DNA of 54,325 nucleotides, taken from positions 1 through 54,325 of the forward strand of contig JAADGV010000100.1 in the NCBI GenBank assembly GCA_013152205.1, in the 5' to 3' direction. The stretch comes from Planctomycetota bacterium (GTDB lineage: Bacteria > Planctomycetota > Planctomycetia > Pirellulales > Lacipirellulaceae). The notes below the pieces were generated by a model. That model made no database searches and had not been told where the DNA came from. It saw nothing but the letters and a program-made list of their open reading frames with translations. A program made the position numbers and the translations under genes. Positions 16,803-25,562 of this stretch are shown here, in pieces; the first letter of the stretch is position 1, and each line of letters opens with the position of its first letter.

Positions 16803-17744
16803 ATGCCACGAAACAAGACTTATCAACACGCCGCCGAGGCGGTTGGCGAAACCCCGATGATCCGTATCAACCGATTGGTACCCGAAGGTCATGCCACGGT
16901 ATTTGCCAAATGCGAGTTCTTTCAGCCTTTGAATAGCGTAAAAGATCGTATCGGTGCTGCGATGATTGCGGCCGGTGAACGGGATGGAAAAATCAACGCC
17001 GATACACACATCATCGAGCCAACCAGCGGCAACACCGGAATCGCCTTGGCCTTTGTTTGCGCTGCGAAAGGATACCGCCTGACGCTGACGATGCCTGAGT
17101 CGATGTCGGTCGAGCGGCGTGTTTTGTTGCGAGCTATGGGGGCTGAGTTGGTGTTAACACCAGCTGCGGGCGGAATGAAAGCGGCGATCGAAAAAGCCAC
17201 CGAGATGACCGAAGCGGGCGACAACACCTTCTTGCCTCAGCAATTTGAGAACCCGGCAAACCCTGCCATTCACGAATCGACGACTGGGCCTGAAATCTGG
17301 GTCGACTCGGGGCAAGACATTGACGCGATTGTGGCTGGTGTCGGCACCGGTGGGACGATCACCGGCTGTAGCCGATTTTTGAAGAAACAGAATCCTGAAT
17401 TCAAAGCGATTGCCGTCGAGCCAACCGATTCGCCTGTTATCGGCGGAGGCAAACCTGGTCCACACAAAATTCAGGGCATCGGTGCTGGGTTTATCCCGAA
17501 AAACCTCGACACCACGCTCGTCGACGAAGTGGTTACCGTCAGCAACGAAGAGGCCTTTCTTTGGGCGCGTCGATTGGCCAAAGAAGAAGGCATCATGGCA
17601 GGCATCTCCAGCGGTGCAAACATGTGTGCCGCTGCCAAGATTGCGGCCCGCCCCGAGTATGCTGGCAAACGCATCGTAACGATCATGTGCAGCCTGGGCG
17701 AGCGATACTTGTCGACTCCGCTGTTCGAGGGGCTGGCAGGCTGA
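16803..17744 (+). CDS. cysK: Cysteine synthase (O-acetylserine sulfhydrylase)
   Basis: A 313-residue PLP enzyme making cysteine from O-acetylserine and sulfide, in the cytoplasm. Lys47 in NSVKDRIG should form the Schiff base with PLP; EPTSGNTGIA (72-81) is the substrate/PLP loop; GTGGTITG (around residues 180-187) binds the cofactor phosphate. PGPHKIQGIGAGFIP and SSGAN near the end are also typical of cysteine synthase A. Length matches the family. I start it at ATG 16803 with AGGTG upstream; an earlier in-frame ATG at 16785 lacks that signal. It is monocistronic, followed by a region with an inverted repeat. Confidence 0.95.
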   Translation: MPRNKTYQHAAEAVGETPMIRINRLVPEGHATVFAKCEFFQPLNSVKDRIGAAMIAAGERDGKINADTHIIEPTSGNTGIALAFVCAAKGYRLTLTMPESMSVERRVLLRAMGAELVLTPAAGGMKAAIEKATEMTEAGDNTFLPQQFENPANPAIHESTTGPEIWVDSGQDIDAIVAGVGTGGTITGCSRFLKKQNPEFKAIAVEPTDSPVIGGGKPGPHKIQGIGAGFIPKNLDTTLVDEVVTVSNEEAFLWARRLAKEEGIMAGISSGANMCAAAKIAARPEYAGKRIVTIMCSLGERYLSTPLFEGLAG

Positions 17745-17784
17745 GCGTGACAGTAGGCTAGCAAAACAGTGAAGGCATTTTAGA

Positions 17785-17950
17785 CCACAACGACACTACG
17801 GGCACGACGACAGGCTTGTAGGCAAGGTGGCAACCACTATTCACTGAAGAGCCTGCGAAGCTACAAGGCGTTTTGGAACAGACGTTTGGCTTGCTGACCA
17901 AAACACCTACAATACAGGTTTTTTTTGTTGTGCCCGTCGTGTCGTTGTGG
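17785..17950. repeat. Inverted-repeat element between cysK and lipA
   Basis: The left arm (17785-17812, CCACAACGACACTACGGGCA and on) pairs with the right arm (17926-17950, TGTTGTGCCCGTCGTGTCGT and on) with a few mismatches, enclosing about 115 bases that include a poly-T run. It ends about 50 bases before the lipA start and may carry the lipA promoter or a cysK terminator. No ORF. Confidence 0.65.
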
Positions 17951-18002
17951 TTCAATCCAGTCTAGTGGTGATAGATTTCCTTACCTTTCGGAGCGGCCGC
18001 CT

Positions 18003-18980
18003 GTGTCTTCGCGATTGCCTGTTGATGTACCAAATTCTCGTGGAACATTGCCCAACGGGCATGCGCGATTGCCTGACTGGCTTCGGGTCAACTTGCCATC
18101 GGGCGGAGCCCAAGCCGCGTTCAACGGCACACTGAATGTAATCCAGGGCAACGTACTTCATACGGTTTGCGAGGAAGCTCGCTGCCCGAATGTTCACGAT
18201 TGCTGGGCACGCGGCACCGCGACGTTTATGATCGCGGGCAAAGAGTGTACGCGTGGTTGCCGATTTTGCTCGGTGGAAACCCTAAAGCAGCCCGACCCGT
18301 TGGATGCCGACGAACCCGAGCGGTTGGCCGATGCCGCCGAGCGGATGAGCTTGGCCCATATCGTCATTACGGTAGTCAATCGCGACGATCTGCCAGACGG
18401 CGGAGCGGATCATTACAAACGCTGTGTCGCGGCAGTTCATCGCCGGTTGCCCGAAACTACGATTGAGTTATTAAGTAGCGACCTGGATGGGAATTGGCAG
18501 GCATTGGAACATCTGCTCGAAGAGATTCCTCTGCGTGTGTTCGCACACAACGTGGAGTGCGTACCAAGGCTCGACCTCTTGGTGCGCGACCCGCGAGCCT
18601 CGTTTGCCCAGAGCCTGGAGGTACTTCGCCGGGCAAAAGAGCTGCGAGACGATCTCTGGACCAAAAGTAGTCTGATGGTGGGTGTTGGCGAAACCGACCG
18701 TGAGGTAACCGATGCTTTGCAGCAGCTTCGAGATGTTGGCGTCGAGCTGGTTACCTTGGGACAATATCTGGCCCCAGATCGCGCAACCGCAAAGTTTTTG
18801 CCGGTGGATCGATTTGTGACGCCCGAACAATTTTTGTTTTGGGCCGAGGAAGCCCGAGCTATGGGGTTTCGCAGTGTCGCTTCTGGCCCGCTGGTACGCA
18901 GCTCCTATCGGGCCGGCCTTGTGCTAGAAGAAGCCGAAACAGGCCGACGCCTCGTTCAGCTACCATCTGCCGAACACTGA
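18003..18980 (+). CDS. lipA: Lipoyl synthase
   Basis: A 325-residue radical-SAM enzyme that inserts two sulfur atoms into octanoyl-lipoyl domains, the last step of lipoate synthesis. Both iron-sulfur clusters are recognisable: the auxiliary cluster in CEEARCPNVHDC (Cys-x4-Cys-x5-Cys) and the radical-SAM cluster in CTRGCRFC (Cys-x3-Cys-x2-Cys). The C-terminal RSSYRA loop, whose Ser ligates the auxiliary cluster, is also present. I choose GTG 18003, with GGAG at 17990-17993; an upstream frame from ATG 17925 lies in the inverted-repeat element and is unlikely. No lipB is adjacent. Confidence 0.95.
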   Translation: MSSRLPVDVPNSRGTLPNGHARLPDWLRVNLPSGGAQAAFNGTLNVIQGNVLHTVCEEARCPNVHDCWARGTATFMIAGKECTRGCRFCSVETLKQPDPLDADEPERLADAAERMSLAHIVITVVNRDDLPDGGADHYKRCVAAVHRRLPETTIELLSSDLDGNWQALEHLLEEIPLRVFAHNVECVPRLDLLVRDPRASFAQSLEVLRRAKELRDDLWTKSSLMVGVGETDREVTDALQQLRDVGVELVTLGQYLAPDRATAKFLPVDRFVTPEQFLFWAEEARAMGFRSVASGPLVRSSYRAGLVLEEAETGRRLVQLPSAEH

Positions 18981-19000
18981 TAGCAGTTCCAAATTTGGGG

Positions 19001-19087
19001 TTGAGCGAATTAGCCGTTTTGGCGCTAGCCACGGTTGATGCAGAAAAAACCGTGGCTAGCGCCAAAACGGCTAATCTCCAAAATTAA
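19001..19087. repeat. Dispersed repeat with a perfect 27-base-pair stem
   Basis: The arm at 19010-19036 (TTAGCCGTTTTGGCGCTAGC and on) is perfectly complementary to 19048-19074, with an 11-base loop. It starts 21 bases after the lipA stop codon. A decayed relative, with the right arm mostly lost, is at 51118-51189. No T-run follows, so it is a repeat and not a standard terminator. Confidence 0.9.
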
Positions 19088-19278
19088 GCTTTGACAAAGC
19101 GCTAGCCTTTCGTCCGATAAAACATGACCAACCAAAGCTAACCGCTAGCAGCCCTCCGCGTTGCCCTTGACCCTCTCTGCAAGGGTTCGCTACCCTTCCG
19201 CGTCGTTTTGTCCTCCGCCAAACGCTGCATGTCGGTAGGGCTGCTGTTCTCCTCACTCATACTGCCACGCAAAGCAAT

Positions 19279-20673
19279 ATGTCCAAACTGTCTGTCATAC
19301 TATTGGCTGCCGCTCTGTGTCTTTCGGCCACCTGTTCGGCTCCTACGCTTGCCGCTGGTTGGCAATGGCCTTCGTTTTTCTCCGGCCAAGGCAATCCCCC
19401 CGGATCGCCTGAGTGGTGGAAGAGCAACAAGAATCGTGCAGTGTTCGAGCCTGGCAAAGGATACCGAGTGGAGGGCGTCGAAGGCTATTTCGATCAAGAG
19501 GGCCGATCGATGAAGTCGCGAGCTGCTAAGGTGGAAAATAAGGAGAAAGACAGCGGCTTGCTGAAAGATGTGAGCGTCTCAAAAACTGTCGCCGACCTCA
19601 AAACTCAAGTAGGCTTAGGCCCCAATCAGGAAAAAGCCGAGCAGGCCTATGCCGCCGGCGAAGATTCCTTTCGTCGCGAAGCTTATGGCGAAGCAGCAAA
19701 ACATTTCAAGCAAGCTATCTCTAGCTGGCCCGACTCTAAAATCGAACAAGACGCCATGTTCTTCTTGGCCGAAAGTCAATTTTACAACGACAAATACCCT
19801 GATGCGATCGAGACCTACGACAGACTACTAAAAAAACACTCGAACACCCCGCATCTCGACAAAGTCATCCGGCGTCAATTCGACATCGCCCGATACTGGG
19901 AGAAACATCATCATTACAAACCCCATTGGGCGGTCACCCCGAATTTTTTCGACAAGACTCGTCCGCTCTTCGATACCAACGGTCGCTCGTTGAAAGCCTA
20001 CGAGAACATTCGGATCAACGATCCCACAGGCCCTCTGGCCGACGATTCGATTATGGCAACTGCCAATTCGCACTTTCTCCGCCAGCGCTATAACGACGCT
20101 GATTACTACTATGAACTCCTTCGCCGTGAGTACCCTCGTAGCGAGCACCAGTTCGAGGCTCATCTCCTCGGCCTGCGATGCAAACTCCAAAAATATCAAG
20201 GCCCCGACTACGATGGCACTCCGCTGCTAGAAGCCAAAAAACTCGTCAAGCAACTCAAAACTCAATTCGCGGGCGAAATGAGCGAGGAAGAACGAAACCG
20301 CGTGGCAGAAACTCGCGGCACCTTAATCAAACAACTGGCGGCCAGAGATTTCAAACGGGCCAAAGGGTACGACAACACCGAGCATTTCGAGAGCGCCCGT
20401 TTCTATTACGGCCAGCTTATTCGCGACTACCCCGACACACCGCTGGCCGAACTCGCGAAAGAGCGCTACCTGCAACTCGGTGGTAAACCGGCTCACCCTG
20501 AATCCAGCATGGCCTGGCTAATCAACATGTTTCCCGAAAGCTCTGAACGTAAAGCAATCGCCCAGGTGCCGTTGATCAAACCGGTTAGCCCAATCCAATT
20601 CGATAACCAACCCCAACTTGCCGGCCAACCCAAAGGCAGCCTCGACACCCCTGGTCAAACCACCCTACGCTAA
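19279..20673 (+). CDS. BamD-like TPR outer-membrane assembly protein
   Basis: A 464-residue exported protein with tetratricopeptide-type repeats, annotated as BamD-like by its middle part. Residues 1-25 form a signal peptide (VILLAAALCLSATCSAP, ALAAG-like region); an exact lipobox is not clear. TPR-type helices occur at QAYAAGEDSFRREAYGEAAK, FKQAISSWPDSKIEQDAMFF, LAESQFYNDKYPDAIETYDR and again toward the end (ARFYYGQLIRDYPDTPLAEL). BamD normally works with BamA in inserting outer-membrane proteins; here the length is nearly twice that of the E. coli protein, so the role is inferred. The next gene is an LptE-like lipoprotein, consistent with outer-membrane biogenesis. Confidence 0.75.
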   Translation: MSKLSVILLAAALCLSATCSAPTLAAGWQWPSFFSGQGNPPGSPEWWKSNKNRAVFEPGKGYRVEGVEGYFDQEGRSMKSRAAKVENKEKDSGLLKDVSVSKTVADLKTQVGLGPNQEKAEQAYAAGEDSFRREAYGEAAKHFKQAISSWPDSKIEQDAMFFLAESQFYNDKYPDAIETYDRLLKKHSNTPHLDKVIRRQFDIARYWEKHHHYKPHWAVTPNFFDKTRPLFDTNGRSLKAYENIRINDPTGPLADDSIMATANSHFLRQRYNDADYYYELLRREYPRSEHQFEAHLLGLRCKLQKYQGPDYDGTPLLEAKKLVKQLKTQFAGEMSEEERNRVAETRGTLIKQLAARDFKRAKGYDNTEHFESARFYYGQLIRDYPDTPLAELAKERYLQLGGKPAHPESSMAWLINMFPESSERKAIAQVPLIKPVSPIQFDNQPQLAGQPKGSLDTPGQTTLR

Positions 20674-20748
20674 AAAGTAGGGTGCGTGCAGCGCAGTGCC
20701 CCTATCCGTTTCACGGTGAGTGCATCAAATTCCAATGTACCAAACTCG

Positions 20749-21294
20749 ATGACCCCTCAGCAGCAACTTCGATCGATCGTACCAGCCGCGTTTCTGGCCA
20801 TCGTTCTAGCTCAGCTAGTCGGTTGTGCTGCGTACCGCGTTGGCTCGCAAACGCTTTATGCGTCTGACATCAAGACGGTCTATGTCCCGATGATCGAGTC
20901 GACCAGTTTCCGCCGCGGCCTGGGCGAACAACTCACCGAAGCCGTCGTCAAAGAAATCGAGCTAAAAACGCCTTTCAAAGTCGTTGGCACGCCCAACGCC
21001 GACAGCATTCTTTCTACCCGGCTAGTCAGCGAAACCAAACGTGTCGTCGTCGAAAACCAAAACGACGATCCCCGCGCAGTCGAGGTCAACCTGATGGCCG
21101 AAGTCACTTGGCTAAACCGCCGCCGCCAGCCTCTGCAAGTCCCCGCCAACCTGGCTCTCCCTGCCGATCTACTCACGATCGGCCAAACCTCGGCACTCCT
21201 CCCCGAAGCGGGCCAATCGATCGCGACCTCTCAGCAACAAGCCATCGAGCGTCTAGCCCAGCAAATTGTCTCGACCATGGAAGAACCCTGGTAG
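20749..21294 (+). CDS. LptE-like LPS-assembly lipoprotein
   Basis: About 181 residues from ATG 20749. A signal peptide ending LAQLVGCAAYRVG gives a good lipobox (LVGC), so it is a lipoprotein. The following VGSQTLYASDIKTVYVPMIE, with LTEAVVKEIELKTPFKVV and ADSILSTRLVS, is the pattern of LptE-type/LPS-assembly proteins seen in planctomycetes; LptE plugs the LptD barrel that inserts lipopolysaccharide in the outer membrane. The start is uncertain: an earlier in-frame ATG lies at 20686, and neither has a clear Shine-Dalgarno. It lies 75 bases downstream of the BamD-like gene. LptF/G is encoded at 34730. Confidence 0.75.
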   Translation: MTPQQQLRSIVPAAFLAIVLAQLVGCAAYRVGSQTLYASDIKTVYVPMIESTSFRRGLGEQLTEAVVKEIELKTPFKVVGTPNADSILSTRLVSETKRVVVENQNDDPRAVEVNLMAEVTWLNRRRQPLQVPANLALPADLLTIGQTSALLPEAGQSIATSQQQAIERLAQQIVSTMEEPW

Positions 21295-21591
21295 CCAGGC
21301 TCCATTTTGGGTAGGTCAGAAGGGGGCCTCGCAACACTAGCGCGTCGGGCTAGTGAATTCACGATGCTCCGCGATATAAGACAGTGAATGCCCCTGGGCC
21401 ATCCTGCGCCTTTCTCCGCAACTTCTGCGACCTACCAAGCGTCAAAGCCAAGGGGTTGTACCCTTTTGGCCCAACCAACACGGTTTTACCCAATTTACCC
21501 GCCCATTACCTGTCACCCCCTACAATGCAAGCAAACGCGGCTGGGGATTTTTTTTGAACCCTTTTCCCTCTCTTTCGACACTGATATCAAC
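21295..21591. other. Intergenic region before the ECF sigma gene
   Basis: About 300 bases without a gene. CACTAGC and GCTAGTG (21335-21355) form a short hairpin, perhaps ending the lptE-like transcript. The pyrimidine-rich stretch just before ATG 21592 contains no Shine-Dalgarno. Confidence 0.45.
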
Positions 21592-22152
21592 ATGAGCGCT
21601 GTAAGTGAGCAAACCCAAGTCGATCTGGCGAGTCTGGTCCACAAGCATCAGGCAAATGTGTGGCGATACCTGCGCTTCCTGGGAGCAACGGCCGCCGACG
21701 CCGACGATCTCACACAGGAAACGTTTTTGGCTGTGAGCCGGTCAAGCTTTCAGCAACGAAGCGACAAGCAGACGGCAAGCTACTTGCGCACCGTTGCCCG
21801 TAACCAACTGCTACAAGCCCGTCGACGCGAGGGACGCGAGATCAACACGGTCGAACTAACCGCCGCCGAGCAGGTTTGGGCAGCGGCACCCGACATGGAC
21901 GGTTACTTAACGGCGCTCGGCAACTGCTTGAAAAAACTAGACGGTCGGGCAACGACGGCCATCAACCGGTTTTATCGAGACAAGCACAGCCGAACAGAAA
22001 TCGCAGCCGAACTCGACATGAAACCCGAGGGCATAAAAACCCTACTAAGACGCACCCGAAAAATCCTACGCACCTGCATCGAAAAAAATCCCGCCCCACC
22101 AAAAAACAATAACCACGATCTTACAAATCGCCGGGCCTCCGGCGATCTGTAA
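21592..22152 (+). CDS. ECF-type RNA polymerase sigma factor
   Basis: A 186-residue ECF sigma factor. Region 2 spans LVHKHQANVWRYLRFLGATA and DDLTQETFLAVSRSSF, with SYLRTVARNQLLQARRR. Region 4 is RATTAINRFYRDKHSRTEIA followed by ELDMKPEGIKTLLRRTRKIL. The usual core ends at about residue 165; the last 15 residues (about NNHDLTNRRASGDL) are encoded by a dispersed palindromic repeat at 22116-22157. I start it at ATG 21592, directly before the sigma domain; the frame is open to 21388 but the added part is Pro/Thr-rich. A vWA protein with an N-terminal cytoplasmic part and one membrane helix follows 28 bases later and may regulate it. Confidence 0.88.
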   Translation: MSAVSEQTQVDLASLVHKHQANVWRYLRFLGATAADADDLTQETFLAVSRSSFQQRSDKQTASYLRTVARNQLLQARRREGREINTVELTAAEQVWAAAPDMDGYLTALGNCLKKLDGRATTAINRFYRDKHSRTEIAAELDMKPEGIKTLLRRTRKILRTCIEKNPAPPKNNNHDLTNRRASGDL

Positions 22153-22157
22153 GATCG
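22116..22157. repeat. Dispersed palindromic repeat overlapping the sigma gene end
   Basis: CGATCTTACAAATCGCCGG (22116-22134) pairs with CCGGCGATCTGTAAGATCG (22139-22157) with one mismatch. The right half with its flank (CTCCGGCGATCTGTAAGATC and GCGGCTAAGGAG) recurs with a few changes at 34687-34722. In this copy the repeat provides the end of the sigma-factor coding sequence and the AAGGAG before the next gene. Confidence 0.85.
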
Positions 22158-22180
22158 CGGCTAAGGAGCGAGTTATCGTT

Positions 22181-24520
22181 ATGAGCACCGAAAACCAAAA
22201 CACTAACGACCTACACGATCGCCTTGTCGACCAAGCCTTACAAGAAATCGTAGGCGACGAAACTCCACCCGACCTCTCCGGGAAAATTCTCGCCGCAGCA
22301 AATACGCAAACAGAAAAACTCTCTACCCAGGCAACAGGAGACGAGACGATGATTGCGAACCACGAGAAGGGCCGAAAACGTTGGGTCATGTTGGCCGTCG
22401 CGGCAAGTTTGCTGATGGCTGTGGGGTTGATCCTTCCCTCAGTCCAGTCATCTCGCAAGGCAGCCCAAGGCTCAAAAACCACGTCAGTCAACACAAAAGA
22501 GCAAAATAAAAAAAGTACCGAGAAACCAACAGACCACCTGCAGTTGATGGTTAAGCCACAGGTGATTTCTGAGGGAGATAGCTCAGAGGGAAGGGACCAG
22601 CTAGCCCCAGCGGCGCAGCATCCCAAGTCGCAAATGGGATTGCAGGGACTCATCAACGAAGCCTATGCTGCCACTCCACCAGCAGAAACGTCAGAATCTT
22701 CTACAACCATTTACGAATTGGGTGATTCAAAGGGCGAAAGTTCTTCCGAACAGTCAGGCCTTCGACGCACAGGACGAACAACGAAAGACGGTCGACTCAA
22801 TCGCAATGCATCCGGCGGCGTCGGTGGAGGCGGTGGTGGTGACTTTGGTGTTGAAACTCTACGTGCATTGGAACCTCCCATAATCAGCACGGATACTTTC
22901 GAACAACGCCCTCAAAGAAGAGAAAAATGGGCGTATGTTGATTTGGGGGGACCATCCAAACCGGAACGCAGGTTACCTGCAATTATTATTGAGTCTGAGG
23001 GAGAAGAAGAACGCCTCGGTATAGAAAAAGGCTCAGGCCCCGGCACCTCCGGCGACCAATACACTCGCATCCACGAAAACCCCTTCATCGTTGCCGCTGG
23101 CGAAGCTGCGGTCAGCACGTTTTCGATCGATGTCGACACCGCCTCGTACGCCAACGTGCGGCAGTTTCTCATGCAGGCAGGCCGTCTGCCGCCGCCCGAT
23201 GCCGTGCGGATCGAAGAACTGATCAACTATTTCGACTACAACTACAGCGGCCCCACCGGCGAAGTACCCTTCGCATCACACGTCGAAGTAGCCGCCTGCC
23301 CATGGCATCCGGAGCATCGCTTGGTGCGAATCGGCATCAAAGGCCGTGATATCCAACGCGAAAGCCGCCCGCAGTCGAACCTCGTGTTTTTGATCGACGT
23401 CTCCGGCTCGATGAACAATCCCGCCAAGTTGCCCCTGCTGGTCAGCGGCATGAAGTTGCTCACCCGTGAGTTGGGCGAGAACGACCGTGTGGCGATTGTC
23501 GTCTATGCGTCGAGCGAAGGCTTGGCGCTGCCTAGCACCCGCGGCGACAAGCAAGATACGATTCTCGCCGCCTTAGGAAACCTCCGTGCCGGCGGCTCGA
23601 CCGCAGGCGGCGCAGGCATCCAGTTGGCCTACCAAGTTGCTCAAGACCATTTTATCGAGGGCGGCGTCAACCGTGTGATCCTCGCCACCGACGGCGATTT
23701 CAACGTCGGCACCACCAGCACAGCCGAGCTTGAACGCATGGCCGAGGCAAAAGCCAAAGAGACCGGCATCTTTCTCACCGTGCTCGGCTTTGGTCGAGGG
23801 AACCTCAACGATGCGATGATGGAAGCGATCTCGGGCAAAGGTAACGGCAACTACCACTACGTCGACAACCAGACCGAAGCCCGCAAAGTGCTGGTCGAAG
23901 AAATGGTCGGCACGCTCATCACCATCGCCAAAGACGTAAAGATCCAAGTCGAATTCAACCCCGCCCAAGTTGCCGGCTACCGATTGATCGGCTACGAAAA
24001 CCGCATGTTACGTACCGAGGATTTTAACGACGACAAAAAGGACGCCGGCGAAATCGGGGCAGGGCACACTGTCACCGCATTGTACGAGATCGTCCCCGCT
24101 GGAAAATCAGTCGACGCAGGCTCTGTCGATCCACTGAAGTATCAACCGGGCGAGAAGCCAGCCAGCGCCGGACTCGCGAACGAAAAATCAGGCCCTGCGA
24201 GCGACGAACTACTCACCTTAAAGATTCGCTACAAAAAACCCGACGGCGACAAAAGCACCAAACTAGAATTCCCGATCAACGACAACGGCAACTCATTTGC
24301 CGAAGCCACCCCCGATTTCAAATTCGCAGCAGCCGTAGCCAGTTTTGGTATGTTGCTACGAAACTCAGAGCATCGCGGCGAAACGTCGTACGACGCCGTC
24401 CTAGAAATCGCCGAATCAGTGGTATACATGCCCGTCAGCGGTCGGGAACCTGACCCCCACGGCTACCGAGCCGAGTTCCTAAAACTAGTGCAACAGGCAA
24501 AAAATCTGGCCGGCGAGTAA
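22181..24520 (+). CDS. YfbK-like vWA-domain membrane protein
   Basis: A 779-residue protein. Residues 1-60 are acidic and soluble, residues about 67-86 form one membrane helix (VMLAVAASLLMAVGLIL), and residues 90-300 are low-complexity, with Ser/Glu and a Gly run. Then come the family parts: an N-terminal vWF domain (FSIDVDTASYANVRQFLMQ, VRIEELINYFDY), a vWA domain with intact MIDAS (DVSGSM near residue 405, the AGGSTAGG loop and ATDGDFNVG), and a YfbK-type C-terminal domain (LTLKIRYKKPDGD onward). The vWA part should bind metal and ligand outside the cytoplasmic membrane. It follows an ECF sigma factor gene by 28 bases, so its N-terminus may act as an anti-sigma element; this is inferred. 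AAGGAG lies 12 bases before ATG 22181, supplied by the repeat. Confidence 0.88.
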   Translation: MSTENQNTNDLHDRLVDQALQEIVGDETPPDLSGKILAAANTQTEKLSTQATGDETMIANHEKGRKRWVMLAVAASLLMAVGLILPSVQSSRKAAQGSKTTSVNTKEQNKKSTEKPTDHLQLMVKPQVISEGDSSEGRDQLAPAAQHPKSQMGLQGLINEAYAATPPAETSESSTTIYELGDSKGESSSEQSGLRRTGRTTKDGRLNRNASGGVGGGGGGDFGVETLRALEPPIISTDTFEQRPQRREKWAYVDLGGPSKPERRLPAIIIESEGEEERLGIEKGSGPGTSGDQYTRIHENPFIVAAGEAAVSTFSIDVDTASYANVRQFLMQAGRLPPPDAVRIEELINYFDYNYSGPTGEVPFASHVEVAACPWHPEHRLVRIGIKGRDIQRESRPQSNLVFLIDVSGSMNNPAKLPLLVSGMKLLTRELGENDRVAIVVYASSEGLALPSTRGDKQDTILAALGNLRAGGSTAGGAGIQLAYQVAQDHFIEGGVNRVILATDGDFNVGTTSTAELERMAEAKAKETGIFLTVLGFGRGNLNDAMMEAISGKGNGNYHYVDNQTEARKVLVEEMVGTLITIAKDVKIQVEFNPAQVAGYRLIGYENRMLRTEDFNDDKKDAGEIGAGHTVTALYEIVPAGKSVDAGSVDPLKYQPGEKPASAGLANEKSGPASDELLTLKIRYKKPDGDKSTKLEFPINDNGNSFAEATPDFKFAAAVASFGMLLRNSEHRGETSYDAVLEIAESVVYMPVSGREPDPHGYRAEFLKLVQQAKNLAGE

Positions 24521-24725
24521 CACTCACAAAGACCAGAAAAGTGGCCCCGGGTGCCGGAAGGCTTACCGATGCGGCAAAATCACAAGAGGTCTCCTAGTGA
24601 TGATGGTAGCAGACGTTGCGATTGGATGAGGGATTGACTTGCCTGCCATTGATTCTTGTTGTCTTGCAACCCCAGTAGGCTAACGCCAATCAGGGCCACC
24701 CGCGGGGCTGGTCCAGCCATTTTGT

Positions 24726-25064
24726 CTACTTGACTTCTTCCTCGTTTCCGTTTTTTGCGGGGAGCATGAAAAATAAAATGATAGAGTTTAATGCAAAAAA
24801 ACTCGCCGCTAGAATTGCCGCAAGATGTGTGTATTTGAAAGCACCTGATACTAAATAATCTGGAATATCTCGCCAATGCTCAGAGAACTGCCCATCTTTG
24901 TATTCCTTGAGGGCGTCTTGGTTTGTAAGTCCGTTTAGGTCGAGTTCGCGATAACGGCTTATGACGTAGAGCTTACCTGCCCCCGAAGCCATAGAAAACA
25001 AAGGGAACACGGCTATGGCGCAAAGTACATTTATTACCAGAAGAATTAGTATATTTCCACGCAT
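24726..25064 (-). CDS. Small hypothetical membrane protein
   Basis: About 112 residues from ATG 25064. Two hydrophobic segments are visible: residues 4-25 (ILILLVINVLCAIAVFPLF) and 80-101 (LAAILAASFFALNSIILFFM), with a polar, charged loop between (LDLNGLTNQDALKEYKDGQF) and a short acidic tail. The family was not recognised. The frame extends to ATG 25121, but the added segment is weak; neither start has a clear Shine-Dalgarno. It lies convergent to the vWA gene and apart from other genes, so no job can be inferred. Confidence 0.55.
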   Translation of the reverse strand: MRGNILILLVINVLCAIAVFPLFSMASGAGKLYVISRYRELDLNGLTNQDALKEYKDGQFSEHWRDIPDYLVSGAFKYTHLAAILAASFFALNSIILFFMLPAKNGNEEEVK

Positions 25065-25562
25065 ATTATCACATACCGTATAAGGGATGATTTGCCCGCT
25101 GCCCACTACCGATCTGATCAAAATGGAGGAAGGTTTTCAGGGTCGCGGGGTCGAGTCTTCTGCCAGTATACGGAAGTTCGTTACGGATGTCATTTTTTTG
25201 GATTTCCGAAATGGGACGGTTCGGCTAGATGGGTTGTTTGTGCTGGGGTGATGGCGTTGTGGCGTCCCTCGGCTCTGGGTGGGGGCGATTTGCTTGAGTT
25301 GCCATGGCCACGCCGGGGCGTTAGAATGACGAGTCGCGGGGTTTGCCTTTTTGTCACCAAATGGCTGGCGATGGGGCGGCACTTGTTGGGGTAGAACCTG
25401 GACGCTTATCGGTTAGCTGGCTTTAGACCGGCGACTATAGAAAGGGATCAGTGGGGCGGGGAGCTTCCTGTAACGCCTTTTGTCGGATGATGAGAGAAGA
25501 CAAGTTTGTCGGCTCGCATGATTGGGCGAGGGGACAGAACAAGAATCCTCTTTGAGGGGACC
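25065..25562. other. Gene-free stretch before the TerY-P triad
   Basis: About 500 bases with no convincing gene. The open frame 25092-25394 encodes a Trp/Gly/Arg-rich sequence that is not protein-like. The promoter of the TerY-type operon should be here, but I could not place it. Confidence 0.45.

Noticed and set aside
25092..25394. 100-aa open frame before the TerY-type gene
   Set aside because: Trp/Gly/Arg-rich, no domain, overlaps the start of the minus-strand membrane gene's longer frame.
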